Of a DNA stretch of 34,772 bases, positions 14,731 to 22,301 are shown piece after piece. Within the stretch, counting starts at the first letter, position 1. Every line of letters starts with the position of its first letter. The notes beneath the pieces were generated by a model that worked only from the letters and a program-made list of their open reading frames with translations, did not search any database and was not told the origin of the DNA. A program made the translations under genes and the position numbers. The stretch comes from UBA10908 sp964608965 (lineage in GTDB: Bacteria > Bacillota > Clostridia > Peptostreptococcales > Anaerovoracaceae): positions 1 to 34,772 of the forward strand of contig CAZSPZ010000018.1 of NCBI GenBank assembly GCA_964608965.1, given 5' to 3'.

Positions 14731-16260
14731 ATGAGCGAGAAATATTTAATCGGAGTAGACCTTGGAACAACCGCCATCAAAGCTGCACTTTTTAACAGTA
14801 AAGGCAAGAAGGTGGCTGCGCAGGAAAAAGAACATAAACTTTTGACTCCCGTCGCATTGACGGTAGAACAAAGCGCCGACGTTTACTGGGACACGTTTTG
14901 CCATTGCGTCAAATCCGTTGTTGCACAAGCAAAAGTCGATAAAAACGATATTGCGGCAATCAGCTTGTCCGCGCAGGGAGAGACCATCGTATTTCTGGAT
15001 AAAGAGAACAAGCCGCTTCACAATTTTATTGTATGGATGGACACCCGGCCGCAAAAGGAAGCGGAAATTATTAATTCCTGGTTCTCTTCGGACGAAATCC
15101 TGCATGTGACAGGCCAGGGGCCGATTACATCCCTTTATCCTGCCTGCAAGGTATTATGGATGAAACGCAATCATCCGGAGATATTCGAAAAAACTGCAAG
15201 AATCATGCTTTTAGACGACTATATTTTCTTTCGCATGGGCGGCGTTTTTAACTGCGAAGGATCCAACTGGTGCACTTCCTATATGTTTGATATCAACACC
15301 GGAAAATACTGGCCCGAGATGCTGAAAAAACTGGAGGTACGGGAGGAGCAGCTCCCGACTCCTGTAGAAACGGCAACGCCTCTTGGCACCATTCATCCAG
15401 CTATAGCAGAGGACTTAGGTTTATCTTCGGATACGCTGATGGTCATGGGAGGATTGGACCAGTCCTGCGGTACGATCGGAGTCGGAAACGTTAAAGCGGG
15501 AATTTTTTCCGAAAGTACGGGTGCCGCGCTTGTGATCTGCACCATGACAGATCACATCGTCCTGGACGAGGGAGGTGAACTGCCTTGTTTCTACGGCGTA
15601 ATCCCCGGTCTTTATATGCTGCATGCAGGTGCAAAGGGCGGAATCATTTACAAATGGTTACGTGATACCCTTTGCAAGGAAGAAATGGAGCTTGCCGCAA
15701 AAACGGGGAAAAGCGCCTATAAAATAATGGATGAACTTGCTGCCACAATCCCTGCGGGAAGTGATGGGTTAATCGTCCTCCCCTTCTTTGGCGGAGCAGG
15801 TGCTCCTTCCACGGATCAGTATGCAAAAGGGATGATTTACGGTTTAGGCATTCAACATACCAAAGCGCACCTTATCCGCGCGTTCATGGAAGCTACTGCA
15901 CTGAATATTTACCGAATGGTCGAATACTGCGAAGCGGTAACAGGAAAACCCGTGACAGAAATCCGGTCTCTCGGCGGCGGCGCAAAGGGTTCGTTCTGGT
16001 GCCAGTTAAAGGCTGATATGCTTGGAAGGCCGGTTGTGACAATGAAAAATACGCAGGACGCCGCGTGCTTGGGCGCTGCAATCATTGCAGGAGTCGGTGC
16101 CGGAATTTTCCCCTCTGTAGAAGAAACGGCTTCTTCTCTTGTTGAAATTGAAAACGTCTATTTGCCGAATCCGGAAAACCGTGCCGCATACGACGAACAA
16201 ATACGGCAGTATAAAATTCTGGAAGCTTCGCTCAAAGGTAAAACCGAGCAGCTTCAATAA
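14731..16260 (+). CDS. FGGY-family carbohydrate kinase
   Basis: A 509-residue sugar kinase of the FGGY family, xylulokinase-like in flavour. It has the N-terminal phosphate loop GVDLGTTAIKAALF, the sugar-contact segment SLSAQGETIVFLD...IVWMDTRP, the catalytic Asp243 in GGLDQSCGTIGVG and the adenosine loop SLGGGAKGSFWCQLKADMLG. Normal length. It is translated from an ATG three bases past the aldolase stop, so it is coupled. It phosphorylates a ketose or polyol that the aldolase then cleaves, a pathway order inferred from the operon. No transporter is in the window, so uptake must be encoded elsewhere. Confidence 0.93.
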   Translation: MSEKYLIGVDLGTTAIKAALFNSKGKKVAAQEKEHKLLTPVALTVEQSADVYWDTFCHCVKSVVAQAKVDKNDIAAISLSAQGETIVFLDKENKPLHNFIVWMDTRPQKEAEIINSWFSSDEILHVTGQGPITSLYPACKVLWMKRNHPEIFEKTARIMLLDDYIFFRMGGVFNCEGSNWCTSYMFDINTGKYWPEMLKKLEVREEQLPTPVETATPLGTIHPAIAEDLGLSSDTLMVMGGLDQSCGTIGVGNVKAGIFSESTGAALVICTMTDHIVLDEGGELPCFYGVIPGLYMLHAGAKGGIIYKWLRDTLCKEEMELAAKTGKSAYKIMDELAATIPAGSDGLIVLPFFGGAGAPSTDQYAKGMIYGLGIQHTKAHLIRAFMEATALNIYRMVEYCEAVTGKPVTEIRSLGGGAKGSFWCQLKADMLGRPVVTMKNTQDAACLGAAIIAGVGAGIFPSVEETASSLVEIENVYLPNPENRAAYDEQIRQYKILEASLKGKTEQLQ

Positions 16261-16307
16261 AAAGGTTCGTAGATTATCATTTGCACTGTCTATCGAAAGG
16301 ATTATAT

Positions 16308-16970
16308 ATGAAACCGAAATTAATCGTAATGCTCACAAGGAACGATGTGACGGTTCCGGATGCAAAGGAAATATTTTTGGCGGCAAAAGATTCAGCTGCG
16401 ACGCACTGGGGTTTTAAAGTGGAAGGTACTACGCCGCCACAAATGGAAGAGTTAGTTCGATGCATGAAAGAGCACGGAAAAAGGGTTCACATAGAATGTC
16501 TTGCATTGGACGAAGCCACCTGCCTTAACGCCGCCAGGCAAAGTGCCCGGTACGACGTCCATCACTTGCTTGGCACTGTATATTATGAGAGCGTACAGGA
16601 AGTCTGCAAAAAAGCCGGGATCGACTATTCGCCGTTTGCCGGCCTTGATATAGACGCCAGACTCAGAGGCTCGGTTGAAGAAATTGTGGACAAGGCACAA
16701 GCCTTAGAAAAAAAGGATATTTTCGGCATTGCCGTTTCAGGATTTCGTTATGTCAGCGGAGATCCGCAATTGCTTTTATCCACGTTGGCGTCTTCGCTTA
16801 AAAAACCTTTTATCAGCTCGGGAAGCGTAAGCACTTACGAGCGCCTCGACTTTTTAAAAACTCTCCCGGGACTGTATGGATTTACCATCGGCAGCGCTTT
16901 TTTTGAAAATAAATTCGGTCATACTTTTGCTGATCAGATTGACAATGTATGCGCTTATCTTGAAAAGTAA
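16308..16970 (+). CDS. TIM-barrel protein of the sugar operon, function unknown
   Basis: A 220-residue (beta/alpha) barrel protein, without an assigned reaction as far as I can recall. Alternating strands and helices are visible (PKLIVMLTRND, RVHIECLALD, HHLLGTVYYES, FGIAVSGFRYV, PFISSGSVSTYERL). The C-terminal FTIGSAFFENKF resembles the phosphate-binding loop of TIM-barrel isomerases and phosphoribosyl-anthranilate-type enzymes. Similar proteins next to sugar kinases are labelled only as barrel-domain proteins, from memory. The start at 16308 has GAAAGG seven to eight bases upstream; an in-frame ATG at 16281 lacks an RBS. It lies 47 bp behind the kinase. Likely an isomerase, epimerase or aldolase of the same pathway. 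Confidence 0.75.
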   Translation: MKPKLIVMLTRNDVTVPDAKEIFLAAKDSAATHWGFKVEGTTPPQMEELVRCMKEHGKRVHIECLALDEATCLNAARQSARYDVHHLLGTVYYESVQEVCKKAGIDYSPFAGLDIDARLRGSVEEIVDKAQALEKKDIFGIAVSGFRYVSGDPQLLLSTLASSLKKPFISSGSVSTYERLDFLKTLPGLYGFTIGSAFFENKFGHTFADQIDNVCAYLEK

Positions 16971-17042
16971 AAAACGTAGCTCGATCAATAATCGATTTAT
17001 TTTTACACCTCGCTCCCTCTAAATTCATAAAATTAAGCATTG

Positions 17043-17082
17043 AACTTAAGATAATTAATAAATTTATCAATTATCTTAAGTT
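17043..17082. terminator. Perfect 14-bp inverted repeat, terminator or operator
   Basis: Arms AACTTAAGATAATT (17043-17056) and AATTATCTTAAGTT (17069-17082), 12-nt AT-rich loop, followed by TTATATTG. It could terminate the sugar operon, which ends at 16970, but the stem is AT-rich and abuts the -35 of the next promoter at 17088, so an operator role is equally possible. Confidence 0.55.
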
Positions 17083-17087
17083 TTATA

Positions 17088-17115
17088 TTGACATTATCAA
17101 TTTATGGTGTATATT
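17088..17115 (+). promoter_or_regulatory. Promoter of the DUF2089 operon
   Basis: TTGACA (17088-17093), 16-bp spacer, TATATT (17110-17115), 33 bp upstream of the ATG at 17149. It sits immediately beside the 14-bp inverted repeat. Confidence 0.65.
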
Positions 17116-17148
17116 TAGCTCATCAAATACGAATAGGCGGTGAACATC

Positions 17149-17538
17149 ATGAAGTACAAAGCTCCGGGCAAATGTCCGGTTTGCGGAGAAAGACTCTCCA
17201 TCACAAAACTTGGCTGTCCCAAATGCTCAACAGCAATAGAAGGAGATTTCCAACCCTGCGAATTCTGCCGGCTTCCCGAAGAAGATCTCGAATTTGTAAA
17301 AGTCTTCATTAAATGCAGAGGTAATATCAAGGATGTCGAAAAAGAACTCGGAATTTCTTACCCTACTGTTCGGGGAAAGTTGGATACCGTGATCAGAAAT
17401 TTGGGTTTCGAAGTTTCAACAAAAGAAACTCTGCAGGAAAAAGAAATGAAGGAAACAGCAAAAAATGAAATCCTTGACTTGCTGTCAAGAGGCGAACTTA
17501 CAGCGAAGGAAGCAACGGAACGAATCAAGAACATATAG
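17149..17538 (+). CDS. DUF2089 zinc-ribbon/HTH protein
   Basis: A 129-residue protein. The N-terminus has three CxxC pairs (C9PVC12, C23PKC26, C37EFC40) forming zinc ribbons. This is followed by an HTH-like segment FIKCRGNIKDVEKELGISYPTVRGKLDTVI, and then the C-terminal helix ILDLLSRGELTAKEATERIKNI. This is the DUF2089 layout, a likely transcription regulator. The last helix (residues about 108-127) resembles the N-terminal helix of the next protein (MNEQLKILEMIESKQISASEGMELLEAL), a shared SHOCT-like module. The ATG at 17149 is preferred over the GTG at 17140 since AGGCGGTGA fits as its RBS. First gene of the operon and probably its regulator. Confidence 0.88.
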   Translation: MKYKAPGKCPVCGERLSITKLGCPKCSTAIEGDFQPCEFCRLPEEDLEFVKVFIKCRGNIKDVEKELGISYPTVRGKLDTVIRNLGFEVSTKETLQEKEMKETAKNEILDLLSRGELTAKEATERIKNI

Positions 17539-17574
17539 TACAAAAACATATAATGAATGAGAGGAAATAAAAAC

Positions 17575-18018
17575 ATGAATGAGCAACTGAAAATATTGGA
17601 AATGATCGAGAGCAAACAAATATCGGCATCGGAAGGTATGGAACTTTTGGAAGCGCTGAAGTCAACCGACGAACCCCAGGAACCTCAGGTTGAGGCACAT
17701 GCTGTATCTTTTGCGCACAATTACAAATTTCTGAAAATCAAAGTCACCTCCGATAATAAATCTGTCAATGTCAACGTCAACATTCCTATTCGATTGTTGA
17801 CAACCATCGGCGAGATAGCCAGTAAAGTAACCGCTTATATCCCGGCAGATGCCAAGGCTCAAATGGAATCCAAGGGCGTGGACATTACAGGTATCGATTT
17901 TGGCAAAATCATCGAAGAAATCCTGAACGGTACATTAGACGATCCTAATATTGTGGACGTGGAAGCCTGGGACGAAGAGCACAAAGCTACTGTCAAGGTA
18001 AGGATATATGTTGAGTAG
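17575..18018 (+). CDS. SHOCT-like/YvlB N-domain protein
   Basis: A 147-residue cytosolic protein. The first 30 residues are a short SHOCT-like helix pair (LKILEMIESKQISASEGMELLEAL), as in YvlB/LiaX N-termini. The rest is a beta-rich domain (FLKIKVTSDNKSVNVNVNIPIRLLTTIG... VDVEAWDEEHKATVKVRIYVE). The related B. subtilis yvlABCD operon also ends in a YvlD membrane protein. The ATG at 17575 has GAGAGGAAAT upstream. It overlaps the next gene by 11 bp. Possibly an envelope-stress sensor or anti-sigma-like partner; function is not established. Confidence 0.75.
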   Translation: MNEQLKILEMIESKQISASEGMELLEALKSTDEPQEPQVEAHAVSFAHNYKFLKIKVTSDNKSVNVNVNIPIRLLTTIGEIASKVTAYIPADAKAQMESKGVDITGIDFGKIIEEILNGTLDDPNIVDVEAWDEEHKATVKVRIYVE

Positions 18019-18304
18019 AGCTATGCAAATTCTATGGTTCGATATACAATTAAAGAACGGCAGGAACTTTCACTTTCCTGTTTCACTTAACATTTTGCAG
18101 GAACTGCTGGATTGTGCCCTTGATTTGACAACGTTGGTTTCTTTAGGCACACCTAAAGCATCCCATTTGCATTCTTTGACTCGCACATCCTGCGAACTGA
18201 TTCGAATGCTTATGCAGTTTACTGCATCCATCACCCGGGATGGACCTTATCATTTAGTTGACGTGGTTGTAGACAATACAAAAGTTGTACTCAAGGTAAA
18301 TTAG
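18008..18304 (+). CDS. Small protein related to the preceding one, function unknown
   Basis: A 98-residue protein overlapping the previous gene by 11 bp. It keeps the same frame of beta segments: FDIQLKNGRNFHFPVSLNILQELLDC matches FLKIKVTSDNKSVNVNVNIP-RLL in the neighbour, and the end LVDVVVDNTKVVLKVN matches VDVEAWDEEHKATVKVRIYVE. The SHOCT-like N-terminal helices are missing. It therefore looks like a tandem duplicate of the beta domain only, an alignment done by eye. The ATG lies inside the preceding gene (RBS AAGGATAT region), so it is translationally coupled. Confidence 0.7.
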   Translation: MLSRAMQILWFDIQLKNGRNFHFPVSLNILQELLDCALDLTTLVSLGTPKASHLHSLTRTSCELIRMLMQFTASITRDGPYHLVDVVVDNTKVVLKVN

Positions 18305-18326
18305 ATCCAAGCGAAGCGGAGGAAAC

Positions 18327-18683
18327 ATGACAAGAATTATCGTAAAATATTTATCCATCATCCTGGCGATTTCTATCGTCTCAGTGCTGTTTGACACGGT
18401 ACATATCAGTGGCGCTTTCGCACTACTCCTTATGGGATTGGTTCTTCTTGTTGTCAATTTACTGCTGAAGCCGATTCTGCTGATCATCGCGCTGCCGCTT
18501 ACAATCCTGACCCTGGGCTTATTCAGTTTTATAATAAATGCCCTAACGATTATGATTGCCGATAGCTTTGTGGCAGGAGTAAATATGGGCGGGTTTTTCA
18601 ACTCACTTCTGACGGCATTGATCATTGTCATCTTTAATAATCTTTTGATGAACGCAAATCAACGTCAATCGAATCGTCAATAA
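18327..18683 (+). CDS. YvlD-like / phage-holin-4 superfamily membrane protein
   Basis: A 118-residue integral membrane protein with four hydrophobic segments (residues about 5-22, 28-50, 52-78, 84-108) and the family features LLVVNLLLKPILLIIALPLTILTLGLFSFIINALTIMIAD. It belongs to the YvlD/phage holin family 4 group, which despite its name is usually chromosomal and linked to the membrane-stress yvl operon. RBS AAGCGGAGGAAAC. Last gene of the DUF2089 operon, directly followed by a strong terminator. There are no other phage genes near, so this is not a prophage holin. Confidence 0.88.
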   Translation: MTRIIVKYLSIILAISIVSVLFDTVHISGAFALLLMGLVLLVVNLLLKPILLIIALPLTILTLGLFSFIINALTIMIADSFVAGVNMGGFFNSLLTALIIVIFNNLLMNANQRQSNRQ

Positions 18684-18694
18684 AAAGCAAAAAA

Positions 18695-18729
18695 CGAAAA
18701 ACGCGCTGCTTATCGCAGCGCGCTTTTTT
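18695..18729 (+). terminator. Rho-independent terminator of the DUF2089 operon
   Basis: GC-rich stem CGCGCTGC-type arms (core GCGCTGC 18703-18709 and GCAGCGC 18715-18721), flanked by an A-run before and CTTTTTT after. It is a clear terminator for the plus strand and, through the A-run, possibly for the opposite gene at 18749. Confidence 0.9.
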
Positions 18730-18748
18730 ATTATCACTTCATAAAATG

Positions 18749-18862
18749 CTATTTCTTCGGTTTCTTTACACCAGCTGCTTCACTTGCAGTTGTGGATTGA
18801 GCTTTAGGTTTTTCGACCACTTTTTTCTTTTTCATGATCTGCTTTGGATTCTTGTCTCCCAT
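18749..18862 (-). CDS. 37-residue Lys-rich small protein
   Basis: A very short ORF starting MGDKNPKQIMKKKKVVEKP and ending GVKKPKK, so 13 of 37 residues are Lys. Small MGDKNPK-type proteins of this kind occur in several bacteria as unassigned ORFs, from memory. The RBS AAGGAGAG lies seven bases before the ATG, an optimal placement. It lies downstream of the NimA-like gene on the same strand and just before the operon terminator on the opposite strand. The composition suggests nucleic-acid or ribosome binding; function unknown. Confidence 0.75.
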   Translation of the reverse strand: MGDKNPKQIMKKKKVVEKPKAQSTTASEAAGVKKPKK

Positions 18863-18880
18863 TTAGTATCTCTCCTTCTA

Positions 18881-19039
18881 GCTGTTAGAATTTATCGCAA
18901 ATGAGCTTTCCCCCACTTTACCACCGCCCACATCTAAAGTCAAATCAACGGCGTTAATAAATCCAATACTATCTAAAAGTTCTTTTGCTGTTGGGCATGT
19001 CTGTCCCCAATACCGTTTCGCTGCTATATTTTCCCATCG
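18881..19039 (-). other. In-frame 53-codon extension after the NimA-like stop
   Basis: Directly after the TAA of the NimA-like gene the same frame stays open for 53 sense codons (RWENIAAKRYWGQTCPTAKE ... SSFAINSNS) up to a TAG just before the RBS of the small Lys-rich ORF. There is no start codon with an RBS of its own. It may be decayed coding sequence, a fusion partner remnant, or chance. Confidence 0.3.
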
Positions 19040-19528
19040 TTACTGCTTTTTTGCGTTGACATATTCAATGGCTTCCTTGCCCGTTATATGCTCGATATCC
19101 ATTGCGATAATATAAGATCTTGTACATGTAGCTATTTGCCTATCTTTATCTTCTTTTGGCTGATCTCCCGAATACTTTTCAACTAAAGCATGAAAACCCT
19201 CTAGGGCTTCTTCTCCTTCCGCAATCCTTGCCTTTCCAAAAGCAATAGCACTGCGGAAATATATGGTATATTCCTGACTAACGTTTGTATTTTCATCTAT
19301 TACAGAAAAGCATACCTTGGGATTCTTTGCGATTGCATCGACTTTATGCCCTTCTTTTGCCGAATGAAAGTAGATTTTACCGTTTAGGTATACATAGCTG
19401 ACAGGAACCGCGTAAGGATAATCGTTATCTCCGATACAAGCAAGGGTTCCACATGTACACCGATTGATGACGGCTAACGTGTCTTCCGATGACAGCAACT
19501 GTTTGCTTCTTCTCATTTCTCTAAACAT
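19040..19528 (-). CDS. NimA-like pyridoxamine-5'-phosphate-oxidase-family flavoprotein
   Basis: A 162-residue split-barrel flavin-binding protein of the PNPOx/NimA group. It reads MRRSKQLLSSEDTLAVINRC, then GTLACIGDNDYPYAVPVSYVYLNGKIYFHSAKEGHKVDAIAKNPKVCFSVI, the usual FMN-binding barrel with YFHSAKEGHK (the His/Lys/Ser cluster) and the later SAIAFGKARI. Members bind FMN or F420/heme and act as nitroreductases or oxidoreductases on unknown small molecules. The start at 19528 has GAGGAAAAC six bases upstream. Nothing nearby suggests a substrate. Confidence 0.88.
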   Translation of the reverse strand: MFREMRRSKQLLSSEDTLAVINRCTCGTLACIGDNDYPYAVPVSYVYLNGKIYFHSAKEGHKVDAIAKNPKVCFSVIDENTNVSQEYTIYFRSAIAFGKARIAEGEEALEGFHALVEKYSGDQPKEDKDRQIATCTRSYIIAMDIEHITGKEAIEYVNAKKQ

Positions 19529-19610
19529 ATTCGTTTTCCTCTTTCTTCGAATTCGCAATGTGGTTTCTATAGTATTGTACCATAACGCTCATGATACTTA
19601 AAATAGACCC

Positions 19611-19628
19611 CCTGTAAGTATTTACAGG
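19611..19628. terminator. Possible weak terminator
   Basis: Arms CCTGTAA (19611-19617) and TTACAGG (19622-19628) around GTAT, 30 bp past the stop of the stalk-domain gene. On the minus strand the following bases GGGTCTATTTT are only a poor U-tract. Confidence 0.4.
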
Positions 19629-19657
19629 AGGCCTAAACTTTTATCGCTTTTTTTGAT

Positions 19658-20725
19658 TTAAATTGTACTTTCTTTCATTTCTATTTTGACTGCGCTGTTA
19701 TCGCTGTAGAGGAGATTAAAGAGTGATGCGGGCACATACGTGGTGCTGTCGATCAGCATCGGCGGCGCGCCAAGGCTGAAATTTTGAGTAAGGCCAATGG
19801 CTTGACTGCTCGCTTTAAAAAAACCGTCTTGCCCTATGAAAAGGGTAGTCTTGACGGTGCCGTCATCCAGAAGGACGCTTCGTTCCGTGCCGTTCCACGT
19901 AACTCGAAATCCGAGGTTCTCTGCGACGGTGCGCAAGGGGAGCATAAGGAGACCGTCTTGATTCATCAGCTTTTTACCGTTCAGTACAACGGGTTTGCCT
20001 TGAATGATAACCGTCGCTGCATTTGCGCCGGCCATAGGAGTATAGATCGCTCTTACGCCCAAACCTTCTTCTTGCCCTACCAGTACAGCTTTTGTTGCAC
20101 CGGTCTGTCCGGGATAACTCAAAGCGACAATCTCGTACCAAATAAAGAGCTGTGTTCCCACTTGAATGTCATCAATCGAGGCTGTTTCTCCCGGGTTATA
20201 GGATGTTAAAGGAACCTCCTTTTGGAAAGCAACGATAAGGTTGCCTTCTTTGTTGAGCGCTCGGACTACACCGTCATTTCTTGAAATAATTTCTCTGACG
20301 GTAAAGAGCTCCGCGTGGCTTTGATCGCTTTCCACCTGCGTGACGATTGCAATCGCATGAGACTGAGGTGGTAAGCTTTTTGTCATTGCCAAGCTGTAAT
20401 AGACAAAGATGTTATCATTGACTTTCAGATCTTCCAGCGATGCCTGAAGTCCCGTCTTGGAATCGATGACAAGAGTATCCTCTGAAATGTTTAAAGCAAC
20501 ATCCATACCGTTTACATTGACAAGCAGCTGATTATTCAAGAGTTGTGCTTTTATAATGGCACTTCCCTTTTGCTGATTGGAAAGATCGGATGGCAGAACT
20601 GCCATATCGGATGCTTCCGCGCCCGGTGTACCCGCATACATACTTGCCGGGGTAGCAATGGTTGCCATAGCCAAGATGAAGCTTATGACCAGCGCATGGC
20701 GCGATCTCTTCTGAGTTGTTTTCAT
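19658..20725 (-). CDS. Secreted protein with copper-amine-oxidase-like stalk domain
   Basis: A 355-residue exported protein. Residues 1-31 form a Sec signal peptide (KTTQKRSRHALVISFILAMATIATPASMYA). The middle region has two beta repeats of a small-barrel type (EDTLVIDSKTGLQASLEDLKVNDNIFVYY and GETASIDDIQVGTQLFIWYE). The C-terminal 110 residues are a stalk domain (VVLNGKKLMNQDGLLMLPLRTVAENLGFRVTWNGTERSV ... PPMLIDSTTYVPASLF), normally called the copper amine oxidase N-terminal domain. It has no metal-binding role here and probably mediates wall-surface interactions. The start at 20725 has GGAGG about eight bases upstream. Monocistronic behind the MocR operon. Confidence 0.88.
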   Translation of the reverse strand: MKTTQKRSRHALVISFILAMATIATPASMYAGTPGAEASDMAVLPSDLSNQQKGSAIIKAQLLNNQLLVNVNGMDVALNISEDTLVIDSKTGLQASLEDLKVNDNIFVYYSLAMTKSLPPQSHAIAIVTQVESDQSHAELFTVREIISRNDGVVRALNKEGNLIVAFQKEVPLTSYNPGETASIDDIQVGTQLFIWYEIVALSYPGQTGATKAVLVGQEEGLGVRAIYTPMAGANAATVIIQGKPVVLNGKKLMNQDGLLMLPLRTVAENLGFRVTWNGTERSVLLDDGTVKTTLFIGQDGFFKASSQAIGLTQNFSLGAPPMLIDSTTYVPASLFNLLYSDNSAVKIEMKESTI

Positions 20726-20835
20726 AAATATACCTCCATGTAGTGTTTTGTTATCCTTAAGACGAAACAGAAAGAAGGAAAGTTCCATAAAAACGCTCAA
20801 ATTAGATTTGCATGGCAGCCTTGCCGTCACATCGA

Positions 20836-22293
20836 TTAAATTAAACTTCTCACAATCCCGGAGAGTTCTTTTATGGAAGGCATAATGGACTCTTCATCGA
20901 TATAAGAAAAGGAAAGCCTTAAGGAATTAATCTTGCTTACATGATATATATTGCCGGTATTTAAGAGTAATCCTTTGTTAAGTGCTGCCTTAAAGAGTTT
21001 TTCCACCGGAATTTCCTCCAAAAAATCAAGCCAAATATAATACCCTCCGGTGGGGTTGTTCCATTTGGCAATATCTTTAAAATAGAGATTCAATGCCTCG
21101 AGCATCGTGTTTTTTCTTCTGAACAAAATCGTTCTGAATTCAAGGAGGAATTCATCGTAAGAGCCATTGCTCAACACTTCGTTCAGGACCATTTGAGACA
21201 ATGAACTTGCACCGTAATCCAGCTGCATCTTTACATCTCCGAGCCGTTCAATAATGGATTCCGGACCTACGACCCAACCGATTCTAAGACCGGGGGCAAA
21301 TGATTTGGAAGCTGTGCCAAGGTAGAGCACGGATCCGGTTACATCCATTGCCTTCATGGGTCTAGGCGGCATAAGTCCATGATATAATTCGCAGTACGCA
21401 TCGTCTTCAATGATTGGAATTGCATTTCTGTTACAGAACTTATACACCTCTTTTCTCCGCTGCTCCGTCATGACGACACCGGTAGGATTATGATGCGTCG
21501 GTATGGTGTACAGCAAAGAAGAAATCCCGGATTTCATATTTTCCGCCATATGCCAATACTGCAAGCCTTCGTTATCCATAGTGATTCCTTCGAGCTTCAT
21601 TCCGGCAGATTGGAAAACCTGCAGCGAATTAATGTAAGACGGAATTTCACAATAAATTTTCGAATCGGGCTTGAGCATACTGATCGATATTAACTGTAGC
21701 GACTGGAGAGAACCGGACGTGATCAGAATATTCGAGGCGCTTGCATCGATACCCAAAGATTTTAATCTGCATGACAAAGTTTCTCTTAATTCATCTAAAC
21801 CCAACGGACCCAAATAATTTAAGTTGCTCATTTTAGATGCAAGAGAGGTGATGGCTTTCGTGACAGATTCTTTGGGGAACAACTTGGGTGACATTTCACC
21901 CGTCCCCAGTCTGGTAATTCCTTCTACAAACTCAAGCTTATTGATAATTTGAATGGTCGGAAGGTTTTCCTTAAAGTATCCTGATTTTACGCGACTGCCC
22001 CAATTAGCTTCGCTTGAGGAAATCATTAATGACCAGGTGTTGCTTACAATCACGGTTCCCTTGCCAACTTTACCCTGAATGATGCCGTAAGCTTTCAAAA
22101 TGTCTAAAGCAATCGATATGGTGCTTCTGTTCACTTTGAATTTTTCCGCAAGAATTCTCTCGGGCGGCAGGCTATACCCTACTGCCCAATCACCGTTTGA
22201 TATCTTTCTGGATATATAATCTACAATTTGACGGGTCAGCGGCTCTTTGGAATTTTTATCCGGGGACCACTCCACTGTAACTACTTTGTTCAT
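20836..22293 (-). CDS. MocR-type GntR/aminotransferase-like regulator
   Basis: A 485-residue MocR regulator. Residues 15-80 are a GntR winged HTH (LTRQIVDYISRKISNGDWAVGYSLPPERILAEKFKVNRSTIS). Residues 115-480 are a fold-type I aminotransferase-like domain with the PLP lysine Lys330 (GTASKSFAPGLRIGW), THHNPTG and IIEDDAYCELYHG. Such proteins use PLP plus an amino acid as effector and bind direct repeats. It is the last of four genes with gaps of 62, 9 and 8 bp, so it regulates the aminotransferase operon that contains it, probably through the repeat at 25493-25530. Own start ATG 22293. Confidence 0.92.
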   Translation of the reverse strand: MNKVVTVEWSPDKNSKEPLTRQIVDYISRKISNGDWAVGYSLPPERILAEKFKVNRSTISIALDILKAYGIIQGKVGKGTVIVSNTWSLMISSSEANWGSRVKSGYFKENLPTIQIINKLEFVEGITRLGTGEMSPKLFPKESVTKAITSLASKMSNLNYLGPLGLDELRETLSCRLKSLGIDASASNILITSGSLQSLQLISISMLKPDSKIYCEIPSYINSLQVFQSAGMKLEGITMDNEGLQYWHMAENMKSGISSLLYTIPTHHNPTGVVMTEQRRKEVYKFCNRNAIPIIEDDAYCELYHGLMPPRPMKAMDVTGSVLYLGTASKSFAPGLRIGWVVGPESIIERLGDVKMQLDYGASSLSQMVLNEVLSNGSYDEFLLEFRTILFRRKNTMLEALNLYFKDIAKWNNPTGGYYIWLDFLEEIPVEKLFKAALNKGLLLNTGNIYHVSKINSLRLSFSYIDEESIMPSIKELSGIVRSLI

Positions 22294-22301
22294 CGCCGCG
22301 C

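Noticed and set aside
14416..16257. Long open frames on the minus strand within the sugar operon
   Set aside because: They lack RBS and family motifs and mirror the strongly supported plus-strand genes.
18327..18683. Prophage remnant (holin-family gene)
   Set aside because: YvlD-type proteins are chromosomal membrane proteins; no other phage gene, integrase or att-like repeat is near.
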